A stretch of DNA of 64,000 bases from Cupriavidus sp. D384. Lineage in GTDB: Bacteria; Pseudomonadota; Gammaproteobacteria; Burkholderiales; Burkholderiaceae. The translations under genes and the position numbers were made by a program. Shown here piece after piece: positions 26,522 through 33,912 of this stretch (positions within the stretch are counted from its first letter, which is position 1; every line of letters starts with the position of its first letter). The DNA lies in assembly GCF_001652915.1 (NCBI RefSeq), contig NZ_BBQI01000130.1:62001-126000 (forward strand), given 5' to 3'. The notes below the pieces were generated by a model. The model saw only the letters and a program-made list of their open reading frames with translations, was not told the DNA's origin and made no database searches.

Positions 26522-29500
26522 GCGTGGACAACAGGTCGTCCAGCATCACCGGCTTGGGCAGGTGTGCGTCGAATCCGGCCTGCAGCGCCGCGTTCACGTC
26601 ACTATGGCGGCCGTAGCCGCTCAGCGCAATCGCGGGCACTTCCTTCAGCGCTTCCTGACCGCGCACCCGGTGGACCAGTTGATATCCATCCATGCCAGGC
26701 ATGCCAATATCCGACAGCAGCAGGTCGGGCTTGCGGATCTGCATGGAAGCCAGCGCCGCCTCGCCATCGCTCGCCACGTCGACGACCGCGCCTTCGGACT
26801 CCAGCAGCATGCGGAAGGTATCCACGGTCTGCTGGTCATCGTCCACCAGCATCACGTGCAAGCCGCGCAACAGCGACGCCGGCAGTGCACCGTCCTGCTC
26901 TTCGGCGGTTACCGGCGCGCCCAGCGGCAGCGTCACGGTAAAGGTGCTGCCATGACCCGGGCCGCCCGAAGCGGCTTCCACGTTGCCCCCGTGCAGGGTC
27001 GCGATTTCCTTTACCAGGTTCAGGCCGATGCCAAGTCCGCGGGATCGCGCCCGGATGGCGCCCCCCTGGCGGAACATGTCGAAGATATGCGGCAGCGACT
27101 CCGCATCGATACCCATCCCGGTGTCCTCGACCGTCAGTCTTGCGGCATTGGCATCGCTTGCCAGCGCCACCTTGATCCGGTCGCCGGACTCGGTGAACTT
27201 CAGCGCATTGCTGAGCAGGTTCCAGACCACCTGCTCGATGCGCGTCACGTCGGCATGGATCCACACGGGCTCCGCCGGCAATACCGCTTCCAGCGTCGTG
27301 GTCCGATGCGCCGCCTCTTCGCGCACCGCATCGCAGACGTGCCGCACGACTTCGGCAAAATCGATCGTGGCGCGCGACACGGACAGCTTGCCGGTACGCA
27401 CCCGCGACATGTCCAGCAGGTCATCGATGATCTGTGCCTGGCCCAGCACCGTGCGCCGGATCGTTTCCGTGGCGCGGGCGATCATGGGATTGCGGCGCGC
27501 CTCGGCCGAACGCCCGATCAGTTCGCTGCTGGCGCTGATCAGGTTAAGCGGATGCTTCAGTTCATGCGAAGCCACCGCCAGGAACTCGTCGCGATGATCC
27601 TGGACCGGTGTGGAGCGGAAGCCGCCATCCAGGCGCAGGGCACCAGCGGGCAGCGCCTCGTTCATGTCGCGGCAGATCTTGGCATAGCCGCGGACGCCGG
27701 ACTGCTCCAGTCGGCACAGCACCCCCGTCGACCGGAAACGCGTGCCATCCTTGCGCAGATGCCAGCGATCTTCCTCGACCCGCCCGAACTTGAGCGCCTG
27801 GGCCCTTTCCTCGGCTGGCACGCCGCGGTCCCGATCCTGGGGCAGGTAGAGCACATCGGCCGGCTCACCCAGCAACTCGGTCTCGGTGTAGCCGAAAATA
27901 CGCTCGGCGCCCATATTCCAGCTGGTAATGCGGCCGTCGTCGTCAAAGGTGATGATGGCGTAGTCGCGCGTGCTTTCGGCCACGATACGCATGCGCCGTT
28001 CGCCCTCGCGCAGCCGGGCTTCGGCCGCCTTGCGCGACGTGATGTCGATAAACGACAGCACGGCGCCATCGATGCGGTCCTCGGTCGTGCGATAAGGCAG
28101 GAAGCGCGCCAGATACCAGCGGCCATCGTTGCTTTGCACCTCGCGCTCGATCAGCCGCAGCGAGTCGAAGGCCTCGGCGGCATCGTCGGACAGCTTGTCG
28201 TAGTCGAGCCGGTGCGTGATATCCAGCAACGATCGGCCAATGTCGGACGGGATGATGCTGAACACGTCGGTGGCGCGCGGCGTGTAGCGTTTGATACGGA
28301 TATTCCGGTCGACGAAGATCGTGCCAATGTCGTTGGCCATGATCAGGTTCTGAAGATCGTCGTTGATCTTGCTTGTTTCCTCGACCTTCGACTTCAGCTC
28401 GGCGTTGACCGTGGTGAGTTCCTCGTTGATCGACTGCAGCTCTTCCTTGCTGGTCTCGAGTTCCTCGGTGGCCGAGCGCAGTTCCTCGTTGATCGCCTGC
28501 AGTTCCTCGTTGGACGCCTTCAGCTCTTCCGTGGACGTCTCCGACTGCTCGATCGTGGCCTGCAACTGTTCCTTCGTGCGATGCAGCTCGCGTTCAAGCT
28601 GGCTGACAATGGGATCAGGCTGGCGCTTCTGTGGCGCATCGGAGGACTCGCTCATGCTGTCCTCCACCTCGTGGAACAGGATCAGCACGAAATCCGCATT
28701 GGCCTCGGCATCATGCACCGGGCGCGCGATCATGTTGACAAAGTAGTTGCGCCCGTCGCGCGTCAGCTGCACGCGCCGCGCCTCCACGCTGTGGTTGGCC
28801 TGCAGGGCCTGGAAAATGGCCGTGCGCAGTTCCAGGCGAAGCTCGGGCCGTACCGCCGCAATCACGTTGTGGGACGGCTCGCCGCCCGCGTACTCCAGGA
28901 AGCGCCCCGCCCGATCCGACAGATGGACGATGTCCGACTCGCGGCTGACCAGTACGCTCGGCGGAGCATGCTGCTCCACCAGGCGCTGGTGCAGGTCGCC
29001 GAAGGAGAACTTGCGCCGCCCAGGGGGCTGCAAGATGGCCATCGGCATACGCATGTTCTGCATGGCGGCCGACATCGGAACGGGTGCATCACCGCGCACC
29101 GCCACGTTTGCCCGGTAGATGCGTGCCTTCTTGTCCACGACCGAGAACAGAGAGCTGACGCTGTCCGCGGCTTCGGAACTGCCCAGGAACAGGTAGCCGC
29201 CGGGACGCAGCGCAAAATGGAACGTGCGCAGGACATCGAGCTGTGCCTCGCGATCCAGGTAGATCAGCAGGTTGCGGCAGCAGATCATGTCCAGACGCGA
29301 GAACGGGGGATCGCGCAGCACGTTGTGCAGGGCAAACAGCACGTGTTCGCGCAGTTCCTTCTTGATGCGGTAGTGCGCGGCGTCCTTGACCAGGAACTGG
29401 CGCACGCGGCCAGGATCCACGTCGGCAAGGATCGATTCCGGATACAGTCCGGCGCGCGCATAGGAGATTGCCCGCTCGTCGATATCGGTGGCAAACACCT

Positions 29501-30560
29501 GGAACGGCACGGTCTCCGAGTTGCGCGACGAGGCCTCCGCCAGCAGCATGGCCAGCGAGTAGGCTTCCTCGCCCGTGGCACAGCCGGCAGACCAGACGCG
29601 AATCGGCTCGTTCTCGATGCGATGCTCCACCAGCTGCGGCACCACATCGTTCTGCAGCAGGTCGTAGGCGTCCTTGTCGCGGAAGAAGTTGGTCACGCTG
29701 ATCAGCATGTCCTGCAGCAGGTGCGGTGTCTCGTCGGGGTGGTCGTGCAGGAAGTCGCGATACTCCTGCAGCTCGGACAACCCGCTGACCTGCATGCGGC
29801 GCTCGATGCGGCGCAGCACCGTGGCACGCTTGTACTGGCGGAAGTCGTGGCCGGCGCGCGTGCGCAGGATGACCATGATCTCGCGCAGAATCCGTTCGTT
29901 GTCCGTGGCAACGGCGTCGTCGCGATCCGATTCTGCGTCCACGTTGGCGCGGATGCGGCGCTTGTTGGACCATATTTCCAGCAGGCGCTGGGGCATGTCC
30001 GCCACGGGCAACACGAAATCGACCTGGCCCGTGCCGATAGCGGCGCGCGGCATGCTCGAGAACGCCGCATCCTCGGGTTGCTGGGCCATCACGATGCCGC
30101 CCAGTTCCTTGATCCGCGTGATCCCAACAGCGCCATCGGCACCGGCGCCCGACAGCACGATGCCGATCGCCCGGTCGCGGTGGCATTCCGCCAGGGAGCG
30201 CAGGAACAGGTCGATCGCCATGCGCCGGTCACTGGTCGACGCGGGCGGCTGTACCCGCAGGTAACCGTCCACCATCGTCAGCACCATCGATGGCGCGATC
30301 AGATAGACATGGTCGGGCTCCATGACGGTGTCTTCGTTGACCTGCTCCACCGGCATGGATGTGACGCCGGACAGGATGCCCGGCAGCGAACTGCCGTGAT
30401 CCGGCGACAGGTGCAGGACAATGACGTATGCGGCACCCATGCGGCCCGGCAGGGCTTCAAAAAATAGCCGCAGTGCCTCGATCCCGCCGGCGGATGCGCC
30501 GATTCCCACCACAGGAAAGTGAAGCTGACTGGGAATGGAATTCACCTTGGACCGAGCCAT
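26499..30560 (-). CDS. Giant CheB-CheR-PAS-histidine kinase-receiver hybrid
   Basis: 1353 residues, soluble. Domains in order: CheB methylesterase, about 12-190 (catalytic Ser in GIGASAGGIEA, His in LHLSPDHGS, Asp in LSGAGADGAVG); CheR methyltransferase, about 215-490 (SAGCATGEEAYSLAMLL, CRNLLIYLD); a long coiled coil, about 640-720 (ASNEELQAINEELRSATEEL); two PAS domains, about 725-965; HisKA with H box VASHELKHPLNLI, about 985-1050; HATPase, about 1095-1205 (LLSNALKFTESGD, DTGMGID, GLGIGLNLVK); receiver, about 1235-1345 (VDDDQ, DLLLSDIGMPGMDGYQ). This matches the CheB/CheR fusion kinase family of proteobacteria. No chemoreceptor or cheA/cheW is nearby. AAGGTGAA precedes the ATG only weakly. 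Confidence 0.93.
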   Translation of the reverse strand: MARSKVNSIPSQLHFPVVGIGASAGGIEALRLFFEALPGRMGAAYVIVLHLSPDHGSSLPGILSGVTSMPVEQVNEDTVMEPDHVYLIAPSMVLTMVDGYLRVQPPASTSDRRMAIDLFLRSLAECHRDRAIGIVLSGAGADGAVGITRIKELGGIVMAQQPEDAAFSSMPRAAIGTGQVDFVLPVADMPQRLLEIWSNKRRIRANVDAESDRDDAVATDNERILREIMVILRTRAGHDFRQYKRATVLRRIERRMQVSGLSELQEYRDFLHDHPDETPHLLQDMLISVTNFFRDKDAYDLLQNDVVPQLVEHRIENEPIRVWSAGCATGEEAYSLAMLLAEASSRNSETVPFQVFATDIDERAISYARAGLYPESILADVDPGRVRQFLVKDAAHYRIKKELREHVLFALHNVLRDPPFSRLDMICCRNLLIYLDREAQLDVLRTFHFALRPGGYLFLGSSEAADSVSSLFSVVDKKARIYRANVAVRGDAPVPMSAAMQNMRMPMAILQPPGRRKFSFGDLHQRLVEQHAPPSVLVSRESDIVHLSDRAGRFLEYAGGEPSHNVIAAVRPELRLELRTAIFQALQANHSVEARRVQLTRDGRNYFVNMIARPVHDAEANADFVLILFHEVEDSMSESSDAPQKRQPDPIVSQLERELHRTKEQLQATIEQSETSTEELKASNEELQAINEELRSATEELETSKEELQSINEELTTVNAELKSKVEETSKINDDLQNLIMANDIGTIFVDRNIRIKRYTPRATDVFSIIPSDIGRSLLDITHRLDYDKLSDDAAEAFDSLRLIEREVQSNDGRWYLARFLPYRTTEDRIDGAVLSFIDITSRKAAEARLREGERRMRIVAESTRDYAIITFDDDGRITSWNMGAERIFGYTETELLGEPADVLYLPQDRDRGVPAEERAQALKFGRVEEDRWHLRKDGTRFRSTGVLCRLEQSGVRGYAKICRDMNEALPAGALRLDGGFRSTPVQDHRDEFLAVASHELKHPLNLISASSELIGRSAEARRNPMIARATETIRRTVLGQAQIIDDLLDMSRVRTGKLSVSRATIDFAEVVRHVCDAVREEAAHRTTTLEAVLPAEPVWIHADVTRIEQVVWNLLSNALKFTESGDRIKVALASDANAARLTVEDTGMGIDAESLPHIFDMFRQGGAIRARSRGLGIGLNLVKEIATLHGGNVEAASGGPGHGSTFTVTLPLGAPVTAEEQDGALPASLLRGLHVMLVDDDQQTVDTFRMLLESEGAVVDVASDGEAALASMQIRKPDLLLSDIGMPGMDGYQLVHRVRGQEALKEVPAIALSGYGRHSDVNAALQAGFDAHLPKPVMLDDLLSTLMRLRLA

Positions 30561-30661
30561 GAACGTAGACGCGCCGATACTGGATAGAGAGCGCAATGAT
30601 ACTACGCAGAAAGTTCCCCGCCGCCGGGGTCCGGCTTCCCCGGTCAGTGAAGTCACACGCC

Positions 30662-30691
30662 AAAAAAGAAGCCGCTCGCAAGGGAGCGGCT
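30662..30691 (-). terminator. Terminator-like hairpin in front of the hybrid kinase
   Basis: Stem AGCCGCTC / GAGCGGCT with loop GCAAGG; on the minus strand it is followed by TCTTTTTTG. No minus-strand gene ends just before it, so it could close a small untranslated RNA or act as a leader attenuator of the kinase gene, which begins about 100 bases further on. Confidence 0.6.
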
Positions 30692-30773
30692 CGAATACGA
30701 ACTGACTCTCTTGCTTGGCGCGATAAGTGCAAGAGCATCGCGAATATATGTCCAGTCGTGATGCTTTATGTCA

Positions 30774-30797
30774 GTCCGTAATGCATGCTATACGGAC
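30774..30797. promoter_or_regulatory. Inverted repeat GTCCGTA-N10-TACGGAC
   Basis: Perfect 7-base arms around an ATGCATGCTA centre; GGACATGGAC follows. Shares the GGAC core with the cluster at 25842-25867. Lies about 100 bases upstream of the small gene at 30895. Confidence 0.45.
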
Positions 30798-30853
30798 ATG
30801 GACGAGCGGCGTCTTTCCCCCGGATTTACCGGTGCGGCGCGAATGTGGCCGAT

Positions 30854-30871
30854 ATAGTGGACATAGTGGAC
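30854..30871. repeat. Two tandem ATAGTGGAC units upstream of copy 3
   Basis: Exact 9-base direct repeat followed by ATG and GTG; each unit ends in GGAC and continues as GGACAT. It is 24 bases before the start of the 71-residue gene, so a regulator bound here would sit over its promoter. Confidence 0.5.
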
Positions 30872-30894
30872 ATGTGTGCCATCCCTACATCCCC

Positions 30895-31110
30895 ATGACG
30901 GCCATGCAAAAAGGAAAAGCACTGCGGGATCTGGTGATTCTTGACCGCTATATCGCGGAACGCGAGGCAGAGTTGCGGCGCGCGGAAGTCGTCGCGCGCC
31001 TGTCAGCCGGCAGCGGTGACGCGCAGGCCGCCGGAACACTCAACATCCTGCGCCAGTCGATTCACGTTCTGCGCGCCCGCCGCGAGGTGCTCGGCGGCAG
31101 CGTGAAATAG
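30895..31110 (+). CDS. Small helical protein, copy 3 of a local three-member family
   Basis: 71 residues, predicted helical hairpin. The core LDRYIAEREAELRRAEVVAR, a short Gly/Ser turn, then LRQSIHVLRARREVL aligns with copy 2 at 26216 (VDRHIAEGRAIIRR and LRETVDALRRHRRFVL). Start chosen at MTAMQKG; the ATG three codons later (30904) is also possible. Divergent from the hybrid kinase and convergent with the repeat-protein gene. Unknown function; the repeats listed just upstream suggest specific control. Confidence 0.6.
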   Translation: MTAMQKGKALRDLVILDRYIAEREAELRRAEVVARLSAGSGDAQAAGTLNILRQSIHVLRARREVLGGSVK

Positions 31111-31148
31111 GCCGCCCCCATCATTCGGCCAGGCGCCCATCCGGGGCC

Positions 31149-31490
31149 TTACTGCTTTGCGCCGTCGGTGTACGGGTCGGGCTTGCCGGTCCTGGCACCA
31201 TCCAGATACGGGTCGGGCTTGCCGACCTTGGCGCCATCGGTGTACGGGTCCGGCTTCCGGGGGGCCAGGTCCGTACGGGTCGACGTCTTGGCGCCGCCTG
31301 CGTACGGATCGAACTTGTCGGCCTTTGCGCCGTCCAGGTACGGGTCGGGCTTGCCGACCTTGGCACCATCGGTATAGGGGTCGACTTTCCGGAGCGTGCG
31401 CCCGGAATTCGCTTGTGCGTGGGCCAGTTGCACAGCACCCAGCGCCGTCAGCGCGGCAACGACCAGCATCGGTACGGTCTTCTTCAGCAT
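31149..31490 (-). CDS. Exported KPDPYxDGAK-repeat protein
   Basis: 113 residues. The signal peptide ends AVQLAHAQA; the mature part is six units of about 12 residues with the pattern K-x-DPY-x-DGAK-x, for example KPDPYTDGAKVG, KPDPYLDGAKAD, KFDPYAGGAKTS and KPDPYLDGARTG, with one break (TRTDLAPR) in the middle. No known domain. Three ATGs in a row open the gene; AGGAGG is correctly spaced for the third, chosen here. An (AG)6 run lies directly upstream of that ribosome-binding site. The Asp-Pro-Tyr and Asp-Gly content hints at metal or surface binding, but nothing more can be said. Confidence 0.75.
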   Translation of the reverse strand: MLKKTVPMLVVAALTALGAVQLAHAQANSGRTLRKVDPYTDGAKVGKPDPYLDGAKADKFDPYAGGAKTSTRTDLAPRKPDPYTDGAKVGKPDPYLDGARTGKPDPYTDGAKQ

Positions 31491-31500
31491 CATCATCCTC

Positions 31501-31512
31501 CTCTCTCTCTCT
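31501..31512. repeat. (CT)6 dinucleotide run beside the ribosome-binding site
   Basis: Reads (AG)6 on the coding strand, immediately 5' of GAGG and the ATG triplet of the repeat-protein gene. Slippage could change leader length. Confidence 0.6.
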
Positions 31513-31688
31513 AACAAGGGCCGGACAGGGGCGACCGGCCGGAAACGGGAAATCCGGGAACACCAACAGGGAAAGGCCGCATGGCGGCGCCGCTGAAGCT
31601 TGAACGGTGTTGGGGCGGCGCCTTGCCGAAATCGCCCGCATTTTTTGAATTGGCACGATGAATCGGTGCCTCGATGCGATGCCGGCCC

Positions 31689-31698
31689 GGGGGGGGGG
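31689..31698. repeat. G10 homopolymer
   Basis: Ten consecutive G residues, ten bases downstream of the cytochrome P460 stop. Non-coding; such runs are rare and slippage-prone, or may mark a sequencing weak spot. Confidence 0.7.
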
Positions 31699-31707
31699 AA
31701 CGCGCAA

Positions 31708-32250
31708 CTACGGCGCGAGTCGCGTGAACACGTAGTCGCGATTCTTGACGAGCGAGGCGTGGCAGGCAAAACAGGTCTGGTGCTGCGCCAGATCGGCGGG
31801 CTTGCCGTCGATAAAGCGCCCGTAGCCCCAGCCGCCCGATGCGGCGTACTTCTTCGAATCCTTGACCATGACCTGCACGGTGGTGGCGTGCCCAGGCACC
31901 AGTGCGGACTTGAACTCGGGCGACTGCGTGTATTTCCACGCCAGCTTGACCAGCACCGCCCCATCTGGGAACGGCAACTCGCCGCGCTTGTACGCATCGA
32001 TGGCGATCTTGTTGCCCACCACGGTGCGCAGTTCGTTCAGCGGCTCGCCTTCAAGGGCGGGGGCAACCAGTTGCCAGTTGCGGTAGCCCTCTGGCAGCGT
32101 CACGCCGTAGATGGGCGACGCGTCGGGATTGGCACGGCTCGGCGTGGCAGCAGACTCGGGGCTGGCCCCGGACTGCCCGGCGGCAACGGCGGCCCCCGCC
32201 AGCAGGACGGTTGCGGCTGCAGTCAGGGCTACGACGGACATCGGCTTCAT
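31708..32250 (-). CDS. Cytochrome P460 family protein
   Basis: 180 residues, periplasmic. Signal peptide ends VAAGQ. The haem-binding CxxCH is CFACH at residues 160-164 near the C-terminus, as in cytochrome P460 and cytochrome c'-beta. The preceding region TLPEGYRNWQLVAPAL, GNKIAIDAYKRGELPFPDGA and VMVKDSKKYAASGGWGYGRF matches the family. P460 proper oxidises hydroxylamine and carries a Lys cross-link to haem; Lys candidates are present in the KLAWKY segment but the cross-link cannot be predicted. No ammonia-oxidation genes nearby, so nitric oxide binding or detoxification is as likely. Confidence 0.88.
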   Translation of the reverse strand: MKPMSVVALTAAATVLLAGAAVAAGQSGASPESAATPSRANPDASPIYGVTLPEGYRNWQLVAPALEGEPLNELRTVVGNKIAIDAYKRGELPFPDGAVLVKLAWKYTQSPEFKSALVPGHATTVQVMVKDSKKYAASGGWGYGRFIDGKPADLAQHQTCFACHASLVKNRDYVFTRLAP

Positions 32251-32330
32251 GGTGGCTCCGCGAGTTCGGTGATCGGGAGTCCATTAGGCGACGAGGACGT
32301 ATCGCGGGTGTGTCACCGCATGGGGTCCCC

Positions 32331-32373
32331 GTATCACCGTGCTTCAGCCGTCCGGCCTGATACGTAGTGATAC
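32331..32373. promoter_or_regulatory. Inverted repeat GTATCAC...GTGATAC
   Basis: Perfect 7-base arms separated by 29 bases, in the 148-base gap between the MFS gene end and the P460 gene start. Could be an upstream control site for P460 or the MFS transcript end; no U-run. Confidence 0.3.
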
Positions 32374-32398
32374 AAAACCCTGCTGCTTCGGCGCCAGG

Positions 32399-33694
32399 TT
32401 AATCGCTGGCGGGCTGCCCTTCGAGAGAGGCGCCCCTGGTCTCCGGCAGCAGCAGCACTGTCAGCAGCACCACGCCGTAGGCCGCGCCCGAGAAGATGGT
32501 GATGGCGGTGGCAAGGCTGGCGGAATGGCTCAGTATCCCGACCAGTCCCGGAAAAAGCGCGCCAATGCCGCGTCCGAAGTTGTAGGTAAAGCTCTGGCCG
32601 TTCGCGCGCGATTCCGACGGATACAGTTCCGTCAGGTAGGCCCCAACGCCGCTGAAGATGCCGCACGACGAGAAGCCCAGCGGAAAACCAAGCCACAGCA
32701 TCTGCTGGTTCGACAAGGGAAGCGTCAGGTACAGGTACACCGACACCATCGACAGCACCGAGAACATCATGAAGTTGCGCCGCCGGCCCCAATAGTCGGC
32801 CAGGTACGCCCCCACGACATAACCGCAGAACGAGCCCGCGATGATCACGAACAGGTAGGCGCCTGTATCGAATACCGACAGATGCCGCTCGATCCGCAGA
32901 TACGCGGGCAGCCAGGTGGACATCGCATAGAAGCCGCCCTGGATGCCGGTACACAGCAGCGCGCCCAGCACCGTGCGGCGCAGCAGCGACGGGGCGAAGA
33001 TCGCCCATACCGAGACCCGCTCGCCTTTTTCCCGCCTGGCAGAATCCGTGACAAAGACCTGCGGTTCCGGCACATGCCTGCGCACGTAGAGCACCAGCAG
33101 TGCGGGCAGGATGCCCACCCAGAACAGGCTGCGCCACGCAATGGACTCGGGCAGCAATGTGAATGCGATGCTGTAGAGAATGGCCGCAACCCCCCAGCCT
33201 ACCGCCCAGCCGCTCTGCACCAGCCCTACCGCTTTCCCGCGGTGTTGCGGTGCGATAATTTCGCCGATCAGCACCGCGCCAACCGCCCATTCGCCGCCGA
33301 AGCCCAGCCCCTGCAGCGCGCGCAACACGAAAATCTGCTCGAAGTTCTGCGCAAAACCGATCGCCAGCGTGCAGAACGAGAACCACAGAATGGTCCACTG
33401 CAGTACCCTGACACGTCCGTAGCGGTCGGCCAGCATGCCGGCAATCCAGCCGCCAATCGACGAGAAGATCAAGGTGACGGTGCCCAGCAGCCCGGCCTTG
33501 GCGCGATCCAGCCCCCATAGATCGATCAGGGATGCCAGCACGAAGCTGAACACCATGAAGTCGAATGCATCGGTCGCCCAGCCGGCAAACGACGCCTTGA
33601 AAGCGCGCTTGCCATCGGGGCCGAGTTCCGCATACCAGCCGGGAACCCATGCACCCGGTAACGAGGTTTGACTTATTTTATTGGTTGTTGTCAT
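32399..33694 (-). CDS. Major facilitator superfamily transporter, SHS/lactate-type
   Basis: 431 residues with about 12 hydrophobic segments. The MFS loop signature is GMLADRYGRVRVLQW between segments 2 and 3, and the second copy is AYLADYWGRRRNFM. The start WATDAFDFMVFSFVLASL and the block LQGLGFGGEWAVGAVLIGEI are typical of the sialate:proton and carboxylate (lactate/aromatic acid) symporter groups. LPETRGASLE at the end is also standard. It probably imports a carboxylic acid with protons. The substrate is not identifiable; no catabolic gene is directly adjacent on the same strand. Confidence 0.9.
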   Translation of the reverse strand: MTTTNKISQTSLPGAWVPGWYAELGPDGKRAFKASFAGWATDAFDFMVFSFVLASLIDLWGLDRAKAGLLGTVTLIFSSIGGWIAGMLADRYGRVRVLQWTILWFSFCTLAIGFAQNFEQIFVLRALQGLGFGGEWAVGAVLIGEIIAPQHRGKAVGLVQSGWAVGWGVAAILYSIAFTLLPESIAWRSLFWVGILPALLVLYVRRHVPEPQVFVTDSARREKGERVSVWAIFAPSLLRRTVLGALLCTGIQGGFYAMSTWLPAYLRIERHLSVFDTGAYLFVIIAGSFCGYVVGAYLADYWGRRRNFMMFSVLSMVSVYLYLTLPLSNQQMLWLGFPLGFSSCGIFSGVGAYLTELYPSESRANGQSFTYNFGRGIGALFPGLVGILSHSASLATAITIFSGAAYGVVLLTVLLLPETRGASLEGQPASD

Positions 33695-33826
33695 CGTTGA
33701 ATGCCGTTCTGAAGTACTGCCTGGGGCGACCGGTGATGATACAGCCCGGCAATCAATTCGACACGGCAATCGCCGATGGGCCCGCCCCATCTGCGAAGGC
33801 GGACCAGGAAGGCGTTCGGCAAAGGC

Positions 33827-33853
33827 AAATGCCGGGCGAGGCGCCCGGCATTT
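33827..33853 (-). terminator. Perfect 12-bp stem-loop between kinase and MFS genes
   Basis: AAATGCCGGGCG pairs fully with CGCCCGGCATTT over a 3-base loop, 60 bases after the minus-strand kinase stop. Both stem ends are A/T runs, so it could act on either strand; it separates the kinase transcript from the MFS gene. Confidence 0.75.
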
Positions 33854-33912
33854 ATCTGGAAGAAGCGAGGGTGCGGGCGCGTTCGGGCACGGCAAGCCCG
33901 AACGCGTTGCCG

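Larger units (their letters stand above)
30561..30894. other. Intergenic region with minus-strand terminator and GGAC motifs
   Basis: About 330 bases between the divergent hybrid kinase gene and the small plus-strand gene. No gene is supported, but it holds a terminator-like hairpin (30662-30691), an inverted repeat (30774-30797) and a tandem repeat (30854-30871), listed separately. Confidence 0.6.

Noticed and set aside
26385-30467. Very long plus-strand open frame (about 1360 codons) opposite the hybrid kinase
   Set aside because: It is the mirror of the kinase coding frame in GC-rich DNA; composition is Gln/His/Arg-rich with no domain, and the minus-strand gene has seven clear domains.
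25209-31110. Mobile element or integrated phage around the recombinase-like gene
   Set aside because: No transposase, no terminal inverted repeats, no target duplications and no phage genes were seen; the recombinase itself lacks its active site.
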